DNA from: Rhodopirellula sp.
Lineage (GTDB): Bacteria; Planctomycetota; Planctomycetia; Pirellulales; Pirellulaceae
Direction of reading: 5' to 3'
Length of the DNA stretch: 15,809 bases
Assembly (NCBI GenBank): GCA_002714565.1
Contig: PAXU01000116.1
Location: 10,631 to 26,439, forward strand
Within the stretch, counting starts at the first letter, position 1. Each line of letters begins with the position of its first letter. This document shows, in pieces, positions 8,347 to 14,091 of the stretch. Position numbers and translations under genes: made by a program. The notes under the pieces are model-generated. The model ran no database searches. It was not told the DNA's origin and worked only from the letters and a program-made list of their open reading frames with translations.

Positions 8347-9473
8347 ATTTCTTTAATACCCTTAGATATCTTCTGCATTTCTGTATGAACATATATTTCA
8401 TAAGTTGTTTTGATGCTAGAGTGTCCAAGTATGTATTGTACATACTGAGGTGATACACCTTGTTCTGCTAAGTGAGATGCAAAATTGTGTCTTAGTGTAT
8501 GATTAGTAAATCTATTTATTTTGATTCGATCACAAGTTTTATGTATAGTTTCTCTTATTAAAGTTCCATCATGATAAAACTTTCCATTTAGTTTTGTAAA
8601 AATAAATGTATCTTCTTTTTGTAAAATACCCAATTTCCTAAGTTCTAATGACTGGTCATCAAAATGATTTTTTAATAATTCAATTGCTTTTTTATTAAAT
8701 ATTTTTATAATTCTATTTTGTCCAGTTTTAGTTGAAGATCTACCAAATTTATTATTTTCTGATATTTTAGAAATTGAACCATTTACATCAACTGTGCCAT
8801 CAGATAAATTTACATCTTGCCATCTTAATGCAATCACTTCACCAGTTCTCATACCTGTATATGCTAATAACCATATTGCTGGTGCAAGTCTATGATTTAA
8901 AGATTCTAAAAATATTTTCATATCATAATCTTTAATTCTGTCTTTGTTGGTTTTTCTATTTTTAGGTAGATCTAGATACGGAATATCTCTAACTGCACCA
9001 TATCTTTGAGCAAATTTCATTATTTGAAATATATTATCTCTATAATCTCTTACAGTTCTAGGAGAAAATTTGACTGCTAATAGATCCATAAGTCTTTGTA
9101 ATATTGGGTATCTTAGTTCACTAATCTTAATATTTTGTACTCCTAGATCTTCTCTAAAATATTTTAATATTTGATTATAGTTACGTTTTTTATCTTCTTT
9201 AGTTCTTTGACGTAAATTTACAAACTTTGCAGATTTCATATATTCTTCAATAAAATATCTTAAGGTTTTAGATGATGATTCAAAATCTAAACCATCTTTT
9301 GAATCAATTAATTGTGATTCTAACCAGTCAAGTGCTTTTTTTTGACTAATAAAATTTGATCTCTTTTTTTTACCATTTAGATCTGGTTTAGTAACTGCTT
9401 TATATATGTAATAGGTTTTCCCAGATTTATATTTTCTTTTTTGCTTAAAAATCAATCCATTTTTGACTTTCAT
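8334..9473 (-). CDS. int: Tyrosine-type site-specific integrase
   Basis: A 379-aa tyrosine recombinase that would catalyse integration and excision between attP (8043-8240) and a host tRNA-Glu gene. N-terminal residues ~1-60 form the basic arm-binding region, ~65-165 the core-binding SAM-like domain, and ~180-379 the catalytic domain. Catalytic residues are visible: R209 in TGMRTGEVIALRW, K249 in STKTGQNR, H325 and R328 in HTLRHNFASHL, H351 in LGHSSIKTT and nucleophile Y361 in TYEIYVH. ATG at 9473 follows AAGAGGT. It starts 12 nt after the repressor gene ends, so the two are probably one transcript. Length and motif set are complete, so it should be active. Confidence 0.95.
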   Translation of the reverse strand: MKVKNGLIFKQKRKYKSGKTYYIYKAVTKPDLNGKKKRSNFISQKKALDWLESQLIDSKDGLDFESSSKTLRYFIEEYMKSAKFVNLRQRTKEDKKRNYNQILKYFREDLGVQNIKISELRYPILQRLMDLLAVKFSPRTVRDYRDNIFQIMKFAQRYGAVRDIPYLDLPKNRKTNKDRIKDYDMKIFLESLNHRLAPAIWLLAYTGMRTGEVIALRWQDVNLSDGTVDVNGSISKISENNKFGRSSTKTGQNRIIKIFNKKAIELLKNHFDDQSLELRKLGILQKEDTFIFTKLNGKFYHDGTLIRETIHKTCDRIKINRFTNHTLRHNFASHLAEQGVSPQYVQYILGHSSIKTTYEIYVHTEMQKISKGIKEIRIT

Positions 9474-9485
9474 ATTCTTTACCTC

Positions 9486-10340
9486 TTATTTAAAGATTCT
9501 TAAGTTTTCTTTAATCCAGTTATCTTCTTTGGTTATTTTTGCTTTAATTTCACTATCTACTTTTAAGGTATGATCTTTAGGTTCAAAACCTTGCCACAAA
9601 GGATTTATATTTTCAAATCCAGTTGTAGAATTTTTATGAATTGCCATTCCTATATATTGAGATTCTTGCAATGGCATATCTTCTGGACATCCAGAATTAT
9701 AATAAAACCATTGGTTTTTTTTCCTCTTTATTTCAACAATTGATAATCCATTTGTATTTTCAAATCCTTTACGTTGAAATGACCATATAGCACCTACTCC
9801 AACTCTCATTGGGGTGTTTATTTGAAAAATAACTCTATCATTTGCAAATATTGATTGATACGGATTTTGCACCATGTTATTAGTTTGTGCTTGAACTCCT
9901 ATAATCTCTCTCGTTGCAATACGTTGTCTTGACCAAAAAACATAATCAAAAGGTTTTATATCTTCACCATAAATATATTCTGATTGCATATATATTGGAA
10001 CTTGAACTGGTAAAATTGAGTTCATTTTATTAAAAAATAATTGTGTAAGTTCAGTAGGATCTAAATTTCCAATAGAATTTGAGCCAAATACACTTGATTC
10101 TTGATCTAAGAAATAAGATGGTGAAACTCCATAATATTCACACAATAATAATAGATCTGGAATTAATAAGTTATGTTCACCATTTTCAACTGAGGATAAC
10201 CATGAATTTGATTTACCCAACTTAGTTGCAACTTCATTTTGAGTTTTATCAACTTTTATTCTAAATTGTTTAAATCTCTCACCTGTTTCTAATCGTAACC
10301 TTAAGAGATCTGATTCTTTGCTATATCTTTTATTATTCAA
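9486..10340 (-). CDS. XRE-family phage repressor with degenerate LexA-like domain
   Basis: The frame is open to a TTG at 10358, but that TTG is part of TTGAAAGG, which itself is the ribosome site; TTG at 10340, 10 nt after GAAAGG, is the better start (284 aa). Residues ~19-72 are a helix-turn-helix of the XRE/CI type (TQNEVATKLGKSNSWLSSVE). Residues ~110-240 follow the order of LexA/CI C-terminal domains: VPIY, then IIGVQ, a motif at 153-156, ANDRVIF, a basic IVEIKRKK strand and YIGMAIH. At 153-156, where active family members have G-D/M-S-M, this protein has TNNM, so the nucleophilic serine is missing, while a lysine near 205 remains. It lies divergent to the early operon and upstream of int. 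Likely lysogeny repressor acting on the operators at 10481-10574 and 8159-8189. Confidence 0.8.
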   Translation of the reverse strand: MNNKRYSKESDLLRLRLETGERFKQFRIKVDKTQNEVATKLGKSNSWLSSVENGEHNLLIPDLLLLCEYYGVSPSYFLDQESSVFGSNSIGNLDPTELTQLFFNKMNSILPVQVPIYMQSEYIYGEDIKPFDYVFWSRQRIATREIIGVQAQTNNMVQNPYQSIFANDRVIFQINTPMRVGVGAIWSFQRKGFENTNGLSIVEIKRKKNQWFYYNSGCPEDMPLQESQYIGMAIHKNSTTGFENINPLWQGFEPKDHTLKVDSEIKAKITKEDNWIKENLRIFK

Positions 10341-10371
10341 TTGCCAATAACCTTTCAACTATTATTATTAT

Positions 10372-10399
10372 GTTATACTAATTCCAACATTATTTGAAA
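10372..10399 (-). promoter_or_regulatory. Candidate promoter for repressor-integrase transcript
   Basis: On the minus strand, TTTCAA (10399-10394), 16-nt spacer, TATAAC (10377-10372), about 32 nt before the chosen start of the repressor gene. Both hexamers are only moderate matches to the housekeeping consensus. Confidence 0.35.
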
Positions 10400-10452
10400 T
10401 CTCAAATATTTGATAATTCCTATATCGTTGAACCATTCCAATCTGATTGTTA

Positions 10453-10482
10453 TTGACACCTTGTTTTATATTGTGCTATGGT
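10453..10482 (+). promoter_or_regulatory. Rightward early promoter
   Basis: TTGACA at 10453-10458, 18-nt spacer, TATGGT at 10477-10482. The predicted start (~10489) falls inside operator O1, so repressor bound there would block transcription of the early operon beginning at 10603. The leader is about 115 nt. Confidence 0.6.
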
Positions 10483-10511
10483 AAATATATCACTCTAATT
10501 GGAATATATAA
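10481..10511 (+). promoter_or_regulatory. Operator O1
   Basis: 31-nt block with core ATCACTCTAATTGGAATAT, overlapping the -10 and start of the rightward promoter. It occurs again inverted at 10548-10574 and, with one mismatch, inverted at 8159-8189. Confidence 0.65.
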
Positions 10512-10547
10512 AACTTTTTTACATATATTGTTTCTTAGTTGGCAAAA

Positions 10548-10574
10548 AATATTCCTATTAGAGTGTTTATAAAC
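10548..10574 (-). promoter_or_regulatory. Operator O2, inverted relative to O1
   Basis: Read on the minus strand the core ACACTCTAATAGGAATAT matches O1 at 16 of 18 positions. O1 and O2 face each other with roughly 60 bp between centres in the early leader, suited to cooperative binding or looping by a dimeric repressor. Confidence 0.6.
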
Positions 10575-10586
10575 TAACTTGCGTGA
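10572..10586 (+). repeat. 15-nt leader repeat, copy 1
   Basis: AACTAACTTGCGTGA just upstream of the ribosome site of the first early gene. The identical 15 nt recur at 12057-12071 upstream of the ribosome site of the DnaA-domain gene. Confidence 0.8.
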
Positions 10587-10602
10587 AGAAAGAGAGGTAT
10601 AA

Positions 10603-10857
10603 ATGCAAATTGCAAATAAATATGTTACAGATAGCTATGTTTTTAGAGTAAGTGAACTTGCTGAAGAATTAAGGGTTTCATCTCAGACAATTCGTACATG
10701 GATTAATGAGGGTTTAGGAGACACAAAATTAAAAGCAATAAATATTGGATCTGGAAAAAAGAATAAAACTTATTTGATTTATGGTTTTAATGTTAATTCA
10801 TTCTTGAAAGACAGAGAGTTAAAACCAGTCAGCTCCAATGATTACTACATAAAATAA
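10603..10857 (+). CDS. Excisionase / MerR-like HTH protein
   Basis: 84 aa, ATG preceded by GAGAGG. Residues 14-37 (FRVSELAEELRVSSQTIRTW) are a winged helix-turn-helix of the type found in phage excisionases and MerR N-termini, followed by a basic wing (GSGKKNKTYLIYGF) and a helix (NVNSFLKDREL). First gene of the early operon, directly under the repressed promoter and in the same lysogeny module as the integrase, which favours a recombination directionality factor or Cro-like regulator. Motif reading is firm; the choice between Xis and a transcription regulator is not. Confidence 0.75.
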   Translation: MQIANKYVTDSYVFRVSELAEELRVSSQTIRTWINEGLGDTKLKAINIGSGKKNKTYLIYGFNVNSFLKDRELKPVSSNDYYIK

Positions 10858-10863
10858 TTCTAA

Positions 10864-10879
10864 TGAAAGGAATCTTTCA
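10864..10879 (+). promoter_or_regulatory. Hairpin enclosing the ribosome binding site
   Basis: TGAAAG (10864-10869), loop GAAT, CTTTCA (10874-10879), directly before ATG 10880. The ribosome site GAAAGG is inside the stem, so initiation of the next gene may be weak unless ribosomes arriving from upstream open it. Confidence 0.45.
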
Positions 10880-11071
10880 ATGATCAGATTGCAGAAATCT
10901 GATGAAATCGAATTACGCTTAGATCACCTCTATTCTAGAGTTGATTATTTAGAAACTTTTAGATCTATTGGATTGGTCAATGCAGTTAAGAAAGTCGTTT
11001 CATTAGAGATAGAAAACTTAGAAACTAAACTAAAAAAACTTGAAAGGTATAAAAATGCAGAACAAATATGA
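10880..11071 (+). CDS. 63-aa coiled-coil early protein
   Basis: ATG at 10880 with GAAAGG at 10865-10870 in a small hairpin. The protein is mostly helical, and its second half (KKVVSLEIENLETKLKKLERY) has heptad-like spacing of Leu and Ile, suggesting a coiled-coil dimer. No family recognised. It lies 22 nt after the excisionase-like gene and overlaps the next gene by 17 nt. Function unknown. Confidence 0.7.
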   Translation: MIRLQKSDEIELRLDHLYSRVDYLETFRSIGLVNAVKKVVSLEIENLETKLKKLERYKNAEQI

Positions 11072-11285
11072 AACCCCAGAAAGTATTGGATATAAACCAT
11101 CCATTAAATTTCATATTGCAGTTGAAAGAAAATTTGTAGAGGTTAGGGGAATTTTAGCAAAAAAAATGAAAGATAAAGATTATAGTGTAGATCAAATTGC
11201 TAAAACTTTGAAAACAAGCCAGAGTGCAATTTATTCTGACTTAAGAAAAATTATGACAGAAGATAGGAGATTCAGAAATGACTAA
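11055..11285 (+). CDS. 76-aa HTH early protein
   Basis: The frame extends to a TTG at 11040, but GAAAGG at 11042-11047 points to ATG 11055. Residues 42-66 (DYSVDQIAKTLKTSQSAIYSDLRKI) are a helix-turn-helix resembling sigma-70 region 4, resolvase and small phage regulators, with the recognition helix at SQSAIYSDLRKI. The N-terminal ~35 residues are basic. Overlaps both neighbours (17 and 8 nt), so it is co-translated with them. Likely an early transcription regulator; target unknown. Confidence 0.7.
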   Translation: MQNKYETPESIGYKPSIKFHIAVERKFVEVRGILAKKMKDKDYSVDQIAKTLKTSQSAIYSDLRKIMTEDRRFRND

Positions 11286-11487
11286 ATATAGTAATGATGA
11301 AAATTTTGTTTTATTTGAAAGTATTGATGAGATAAATGATTATCTAGAAAAAGCACACCAAAGGGATCTTTCAAAAATGAACAATGATGAATTGGAAAAA
11401 GAACATATCCAATATGTTGAATTAAATAAAAAGCAAAAAGAGATAGCAGATAGATTGTTTTTATCTGCATTAGAGAGGAATGAATAA
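11278..11487 (+). CDS. 69-aa acidic/helical early protein
   Basis: ATG at 11278 overlaps the previous stop by 8 nt. The protein is charged and helical (MNNDELEKEHIQYVELNKKQ), with no Cys and no membrane segment. No family recognised. Overlapping arrangement and strand put it in the early operon. Confidence 0.7.
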   Translation: MTKYSNDENFVLFESIDEINDYLEKAHQRDLSKMNNDELEKEHIQYVELNKKQKEIADRLFLSALERNE

Positions 11488-11796
11488 ATGAAAATATACG
11501 ATCAAATTGGAAATATTGAAAGAGTTCAAAAACCTAGTTATGTTATTGGAGAAATTTTTGACGATGATGGAGATGTTGTGTTGGGGCTTGAAGTTAACCC
11601 CAAACTAGCACGACTTTATGAATTAATAAGTAATGCTTTAGTAATTGAACCAGATATATCCGAACGAGATTTTTACAATATAAATAGAGTACAAATGGAT
11701 CAATTAATCAGAGCAATTTTAGATAGTAGTAATCTTATAAATGAAATAAGAAATCTAGCAGACATTGAAGTTGAAGATGAAAGGATAGAACTATGA
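11488..11796 (+). CDS. 102-aa acidic early protein
   Basis: ATG starts the base after the preceding stop; GAGAGG upstream serves as ribosome site. The protein is acidic (IFDDDGDVVLGLEV near residues 23-36, IEVEDERIEL at the end). Small acidic early phage proteins often bind host DNA-binding enzymes, but nothing here identifies a partner. Family not recognised. Its end overlaps the next start as ATGA. Confidence 0.75.
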   Translation: MKIYDQIGNIERVQKPSYVIGEIFDDDGDVVLGLEVNPKLARLYELISNALVIEPDISERDFYNINRVQMDQLIRAILDSSNLINEIRNLADIEVEDERIEL

Positions 11797-11993
11797 GCCA
11801 ATTAATAGATGTTGAATCAATAGAGTATCAAACTTATCTTAGAAACGCTATTGGAGATGCTCTTCAAGAGCATCTTGTAGAGTTATCAGAACTTCTGGAA
11901 GCAATGATAACTAAGATTGATAAAGATTATAAATACTTTAGGAATGAACTTGCATTAGATATAGCATCTAATGTTCGATTGCAGAAAAAATAA
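11793..11993 (+). CDS. 66-aa helical early protein
   Basis: ATGA overlap (11793-11796) with the previous gene indicates coupled translation. Mostly helical with acidic first half (IGDALQEHLVELSELLEAM) and basic end (NVRLQKK). No recognised domain. Last gene before the hairpin at 12015. Confidence 0.7.
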   Translation: MSQLIDVESIEYQTYLRNAIGDALQEHLVELSELLEAMITKIDKDYKYFRNELALDIASNVRLQKK

Positions 11994-12014
11994 TCAAGAT
12001 AAAACATTAAAAAA

Positions 12015-12044
12015 AGAGATCTTCAACACGCATTGAAGATCTCT
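12015..12044 (+). promoter_or_regulatory. Strong 12-bp RNA hairpin before the DnaA-domain gene
   Basis: AGAGATCTTCAA (12015-12026), loop CACGCA, TTGAAGATCTCT (12033-12044), perfectly paired. On the + strand no T-tract follows, so it is not a normal terminator in that direction. On the minus strand the stem is followed by a run of T (complement of 12009-12015), so it could stop leftward transcription. The loop CACGCA is fully complementary to TGCGTG at 12065-12070. Confidence 0.75.
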
Positions 12045-12056
12045 AAATGTCAAAAA

Positions 12057-12071
12057 AACTAACTTGCGTGA
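12057..12071 (+). repeat. 15-nt leader repeat, copy 2
   Basis: Identical to 10572-10586 (AACTAACTTGCGTGA). Here it contains TGCGTG (12065-12070), complementary to the hairpin loop at 12027-12032, and ends three bases before the GAAAGG ribosome site at 12074-12079. Confidence 0.8.
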
Positions 12072-12088
12072 TTGAAAGGTTAATTCTA

Positions 12089-13039
12089 ATGAACAATTAT
12101 ATTATACATCATTATATGGATAATAGAAGATCATTAATCCAATATTTGAACTCAATTGGGTACAAAAATTCTTATTATATAACTAATGATATTGAGGATG
12201 AAAATTTATTATCATATGAAATGATCAATACTGCAATATTGATTACAAATAATACATCTATAAATTTATCTGGTAGAACAAAATCTTTACCAGCTTTATT
12301 GCAGAGAATATTAAAGGAGATGAGGATTCATACATTTTATTGTTCTGGAAATGTACATAAAGGAGTATTCAAGACAGTAAGAAATAATGATTGTGGATTT
12401 CATAAAAAAGAAACTTTTGATTATTTATATAATAATCCTGATGTAATTAAAGATAATACTAATTACTACTTAAATATTAACTCTAGGATAAATATGAACA
12501 CAGAGAGGGCATTTAGATATCATGATTTGATTAAAGATTATTCTAATAATTTATTTATTAAGAAAATTAATAATCCTAAATCTTCTAAATTATCTTTCTT
12601 AAAACTTAATCATGATCATTTAGATTATAATTTTTTCAATCAAGTTTTGTCAAGTATCTTTTATGGTAACCCCAAAAAATTACCAATAATGGATAAGCAC
12701 AAAACAGAACTTTGCAAGATATCATATTACAAAAAATTTGAACAAATAATTGAACCAGAAATAATTGATAATCCAAAAATACTACCAGAACCAAAAAATC
12801 AGTTAAAAGCAATAGAGATATGGAATAATGCAGTTGCAGTTCTTTTATCAGAGGACAGATCACCAGAAAGGTGGTTATCTTCAACTAAACCCCATGATTA
12901 TAATTATCAAGATCAAACCTTTAAGCTAACTTGTGATAATCATATTGTTTCTGAGATGATAGACACAAGATTGAGAGGATCTATAGAAAGTATTATATCT
13001 AATCAACTAGATAAAGAGATGAAAATTGAGATCCTTTAA
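12089..13039 (+). CDS. Protein with DnaA domain I-like C-terminus; putative replication initiator
   Basis: The frame runs from ATG 12047, but GAAAGG at 12074-12079 and the same leader as the 13759 gene favour ATG 12089 (316 aa). Residues ~1-235 are not recognised; they are basic and Asn/Tyr-rich and end in a proline-containing linker (NPKILPEPK). Residues ~241-316 match the pattern of bacterial DnaA domain I: AIEIWNNAVAVLLSEDRSPE, a conserved-type W (RWL), a strand TFKLTCDNHIVSEMI, a helix and a final strand DKEMKIEIL. In DnaA this N-terminal domain self-associates and contacts DnaB helicase and regulators such as DiaA/HU. Here it is C-terminal and no AAA+ or domain IV is present. Likely roles: origin-binding protein that recruits host helicase, or a DnaA antagonist. 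Domain call is by pattern only. Confidence 0.65.
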   Translation: MNNYIIHHYMDNRRSLIQYLNSIGYKNSYYITNDIEDENLLSYEMINTAILITNNTSINLSGRTKSLPALLQRILKEMRIHTFYCSGNVHKGVFKTVRNNDCGFHKKETFDYLYNNPDVIKDNTNYYLNINSRINMNTERAFRYHDLIKDYSNNLFIKKINNPKSSKLSFLKLNHDHLDYNFFNQVLSSIFYGNPKKLPIMDKHKTELCKISYYKKFEQIIEPEIIDNPKILPEPKNQLKAIEIWNNAVAVLLSEDRSPERWLSSTKPHDYNYQDQTFKLTCDNHIVSEMIDTRLRGSIESIISNQLDKEMKIEIL

Positions 13040-13151
13040 AATTTTACAGGTAATTTTAGTTCTGCTCTTTTTTTTATTTGTTGTTCTTCATCTAAGTTTT
13101 ATTGCATACTTCTCATGGTGTGCAATACAGGTAATTTTTTTTGATGCTTAA
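13040..13151. other. Intergenic stretch, no convincing gene
   Basis: Contains a direct repeat ACAGGTAATTTT (near 13045 and 13129), a T-rich run near 13068-13078, and an 8-bp hairpin TTGCATAC/GTGTGCAA around 13105-13128 followed after a short gap by eight T. This may help end the 12089 transcript. No ORF with a start and ribosome site is visible on either strand. Confidence 0.5.
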
Positions 13152-13197
13152 ATAAATAAAGCTAGTTTGGGGAAAAATACAAACTAGCTTTATTTAT
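13152..13197. terminator. Bidirectional terminator between convergent genes
   Basis: ATAAATAAAGCTAGTTTG (13152-13169), 10-nt loop, CAAACTAGCTTTATTTAT (13180-13197): an 18-bp perfect stem. The AT-rich base of the stem supplies a T-rich end in both directions. It lies between the + gene ending at 13039 and the - gene ending at 13216. Confidence 0.75.
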
Positions 13198-13215
13198 GAA
13201 AGGATTGGAATTTTC

Positions 13216-13377
13216 TTAATGATCAATATTTGATTTAGCAAAACTTGATGATTCTTCTCTAATAAATTCAAAGTCTCTTAAGAATTTATGTAAAACATCA
13301 CTTTTACTTATTTTATTATCAGACAATGAATCAAGAATATAATCTATTCCATCTTCTATGAACTTTCTTTCAATCAC
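13216..13377 (-). CDS. 53-aa minus-strand early or lysogenic protein
   Basis: GTG start at 13377 with AAAAGGA about 6 nt upstream; stop TAA at 13218-13216. The protein begins MIERKFIEDGIDYILDSLSD and continues helical and charged to KSNIDH. It has normal composition for this genome, its own consensus-like promoter (13556-13528), a structured leader (13395-13475) and a terminator (13152-13197) right after it. Being monocistronic and opposite to its neighbours resembles lysogenic-conversion (moron) genes. No family recognised. Could be immunity, anti-phage or regulatory; undecided. Confidence 0.6.
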   Translation of the reverse strand: MIERKFIEDGIDYILDSLSDNKISKSDVLHKFLRDFEFIREESSSFAKSNIDH

Positions 13378-13394
13378 GCTTTATCCTTTTATTA

Positions 13395-13475
13395 CTGGTG
13401 CTATAAAATTTTCTTATTATTCACTTTTACAAAAAATACAGGAGGTAAGGTGTATTAATTTTGTTATAGCACCAG
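13395..13475 (-). promoter_or_regulatory. Structured leader of the 53-aa gene
   Basis: A perfect 12-bp inverted repeat, CTGGTGCTATAA (13395-13406) and TTATAGCACCAG (13464-13475), encloses 57 nt and would form a long stem-loop in the minus-strand leader, ending just before the ribosome site. The loop on the minus strand contains TACCTCCTG, which resembles the 3' end of 16S rRNA (anti-Shine-Dalgarno); the + strand has the matching AGGAGGT. Confidence 0.5.
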
Positions 13476-13527
13476 CAAAAATCATATCATAATCAAAACA
13501 TTCATATAAAGACTATGATTATATGAA

Positions 13528-13556
13528 ATTATACTATCATGGTAATAATTTATCAA
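13528..13556 (-). promoter_or_regulatory. Promoter for the 53-aa minus-strand gene
   Basis: TTGATA (13556-13551), exactly 17 nt, TATAAT (13533-13528). One of the best consensus promoters in the window. An inverted repeat TCATATAA/TTATATGA (13502-13509 and 13519-13526) sits at the predicted start site and could be an operator. Confidence 0.6.
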
Positions 13557-13685
13557 TCATTGGATCAAATCCTAGATAAATTCCAAACAGATAGGATTGA
13601 TAGAATCATTCTAAAAAGCAAAGGACAATTTACAAAACTAAAACTTAGAATTATTCGATATCCCCATAAAAATACGATATATTGA
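13539..13685 (+). CDS. Possible 48-aa small protein
   Basis: ATG 13539 to TGA 13683-13685, encoding a basic peptide starting MVIIYQSLDQILDKF and ending RYPHKNTIY, of protein-like composition. No ribosome site precedes the ATG, and the sequence overlaps the opposing promoter, so expression is doubtful. Confidence 0.3.
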   Translation: MVIIYQSLDQILDKFQTDRIDRIILKSKGQFTKLKLRIIRYPHKNTIY

Positions 13686-13697
13686 AAATAATATGAT

Positions 13698-13726
13698 TTG
13701 CATAAATAATAATAATATGATATAAT
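13698..13726 (+). promoter_or_regulatory. Cassette 1 promoter
   Basis: TTGCAT (13698-13703), 17-nt spacer, TATAAT (13721-13726). The surrounding ~60 nt down to GTGATTGAAAGG are nearly repeated at 14629-14689. Confidence 0.7.
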
Positions 13727-13758
13727 ATAAATATAAGGTGATTGAAAGGTTGATTCTA

Positions 13759-13956
13759 ATGAACAAAAAACAAATAATTAGAAAACTAAAAGCTACTAAC
13801 AAAATTACTTTTATGTGTACATTTTGTTTTAGCTATCTTCAAGTAACTAAAAATCATTTTTGTGATGAGGCATTAGAGGTTGATGGTGCTATTCATCCAA
13901 AGATGAAAGAAATGCTTAGAAAGGATTATCAAAAAAAGCAAAGATTGGGATTATAA
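13759..13956 (+). CDS. 65-aa zinc-finger-like protein (cassette 1)
   Basis: The frame reaches a GTG at 13738, but GAAAGG at 13744-13749 sets the start at ATG 13759. Residues 20-35 (CTFCFSYLQVTKNHFC) give CxxC-x9-HxC, a possible single zinc site; the rest is basic, with KMKEMLRKDYQKKQR at the end. Small zinc-binding proteins are common among phage early genes, acting as nucleic-acid binders or host-enzyme modifiers. It has its own promoter (13698-13726) and the 43-nt hairpin repeat starts at its stop codon. Family not recognised. Confidence 0.7.
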   Translation: MNKKQIIRKLKATNKITFMCTFCFSYLQVTKNHFCDEALEVDGAIHPKMKEMLRKDYQKKQRLGL

Positions 13957-13996
13957 AACAAACAGGTTAGATCCAGACTGTAACAAGTCTGGATCT
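13954..13996 (+). repeat. Cassette 1 3' hairpin repeat
   Basis: Begins at the stop codon TAA and runs AAACAAAC, then a hairpin AGATCCAGACT / AGTCTGGATCT (13969-13979 and 13986-13996) with loop GTAACA. No T-tract follows (TGAGAGG), so it is more likely an RNA processing or stability element than a terminator. A second copy is at 15171-15213. Confidence 0.75.
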
Positions 13997-14091
13997 GAGA
14001 GGGGTGTAAATTACGAAAAAACAACTAAAAGTTTGAACTGGAACTTATTAAATTCAAACTAAGTTTTGCAAAAGTAAAAGAAAGGAAAAAA

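Noticed and set aside
8273..8458. Minus-strand 61-aa ORF overlapping the integrase end
   Set aside because: Lies in another frame of the integrase gene, with no ribosome site and a composition typical of a shadow frame.
12047..12088. Upstream ATG start for the DnaA-domain gene
   Set aside because: It has no ribosome site, lies right after the hairpin, and the extra 14 codons cover the conserved leader and GAAAGG site used by the ATG at 12089.
13040..13110. Minus-strand peptide LDEEQQIKKRAELKLPVKF
   Set aside because: Protein-like, but an in-frame stop lies just upstream and there is no start codon or ribosome site; at most a remnant.
13410..13425. DnaA box-like sequence TTATTCACT
   Set aside because: A single imperfect match in AT-rich DNA with no cluster of similar sites; not enough to call an origin.
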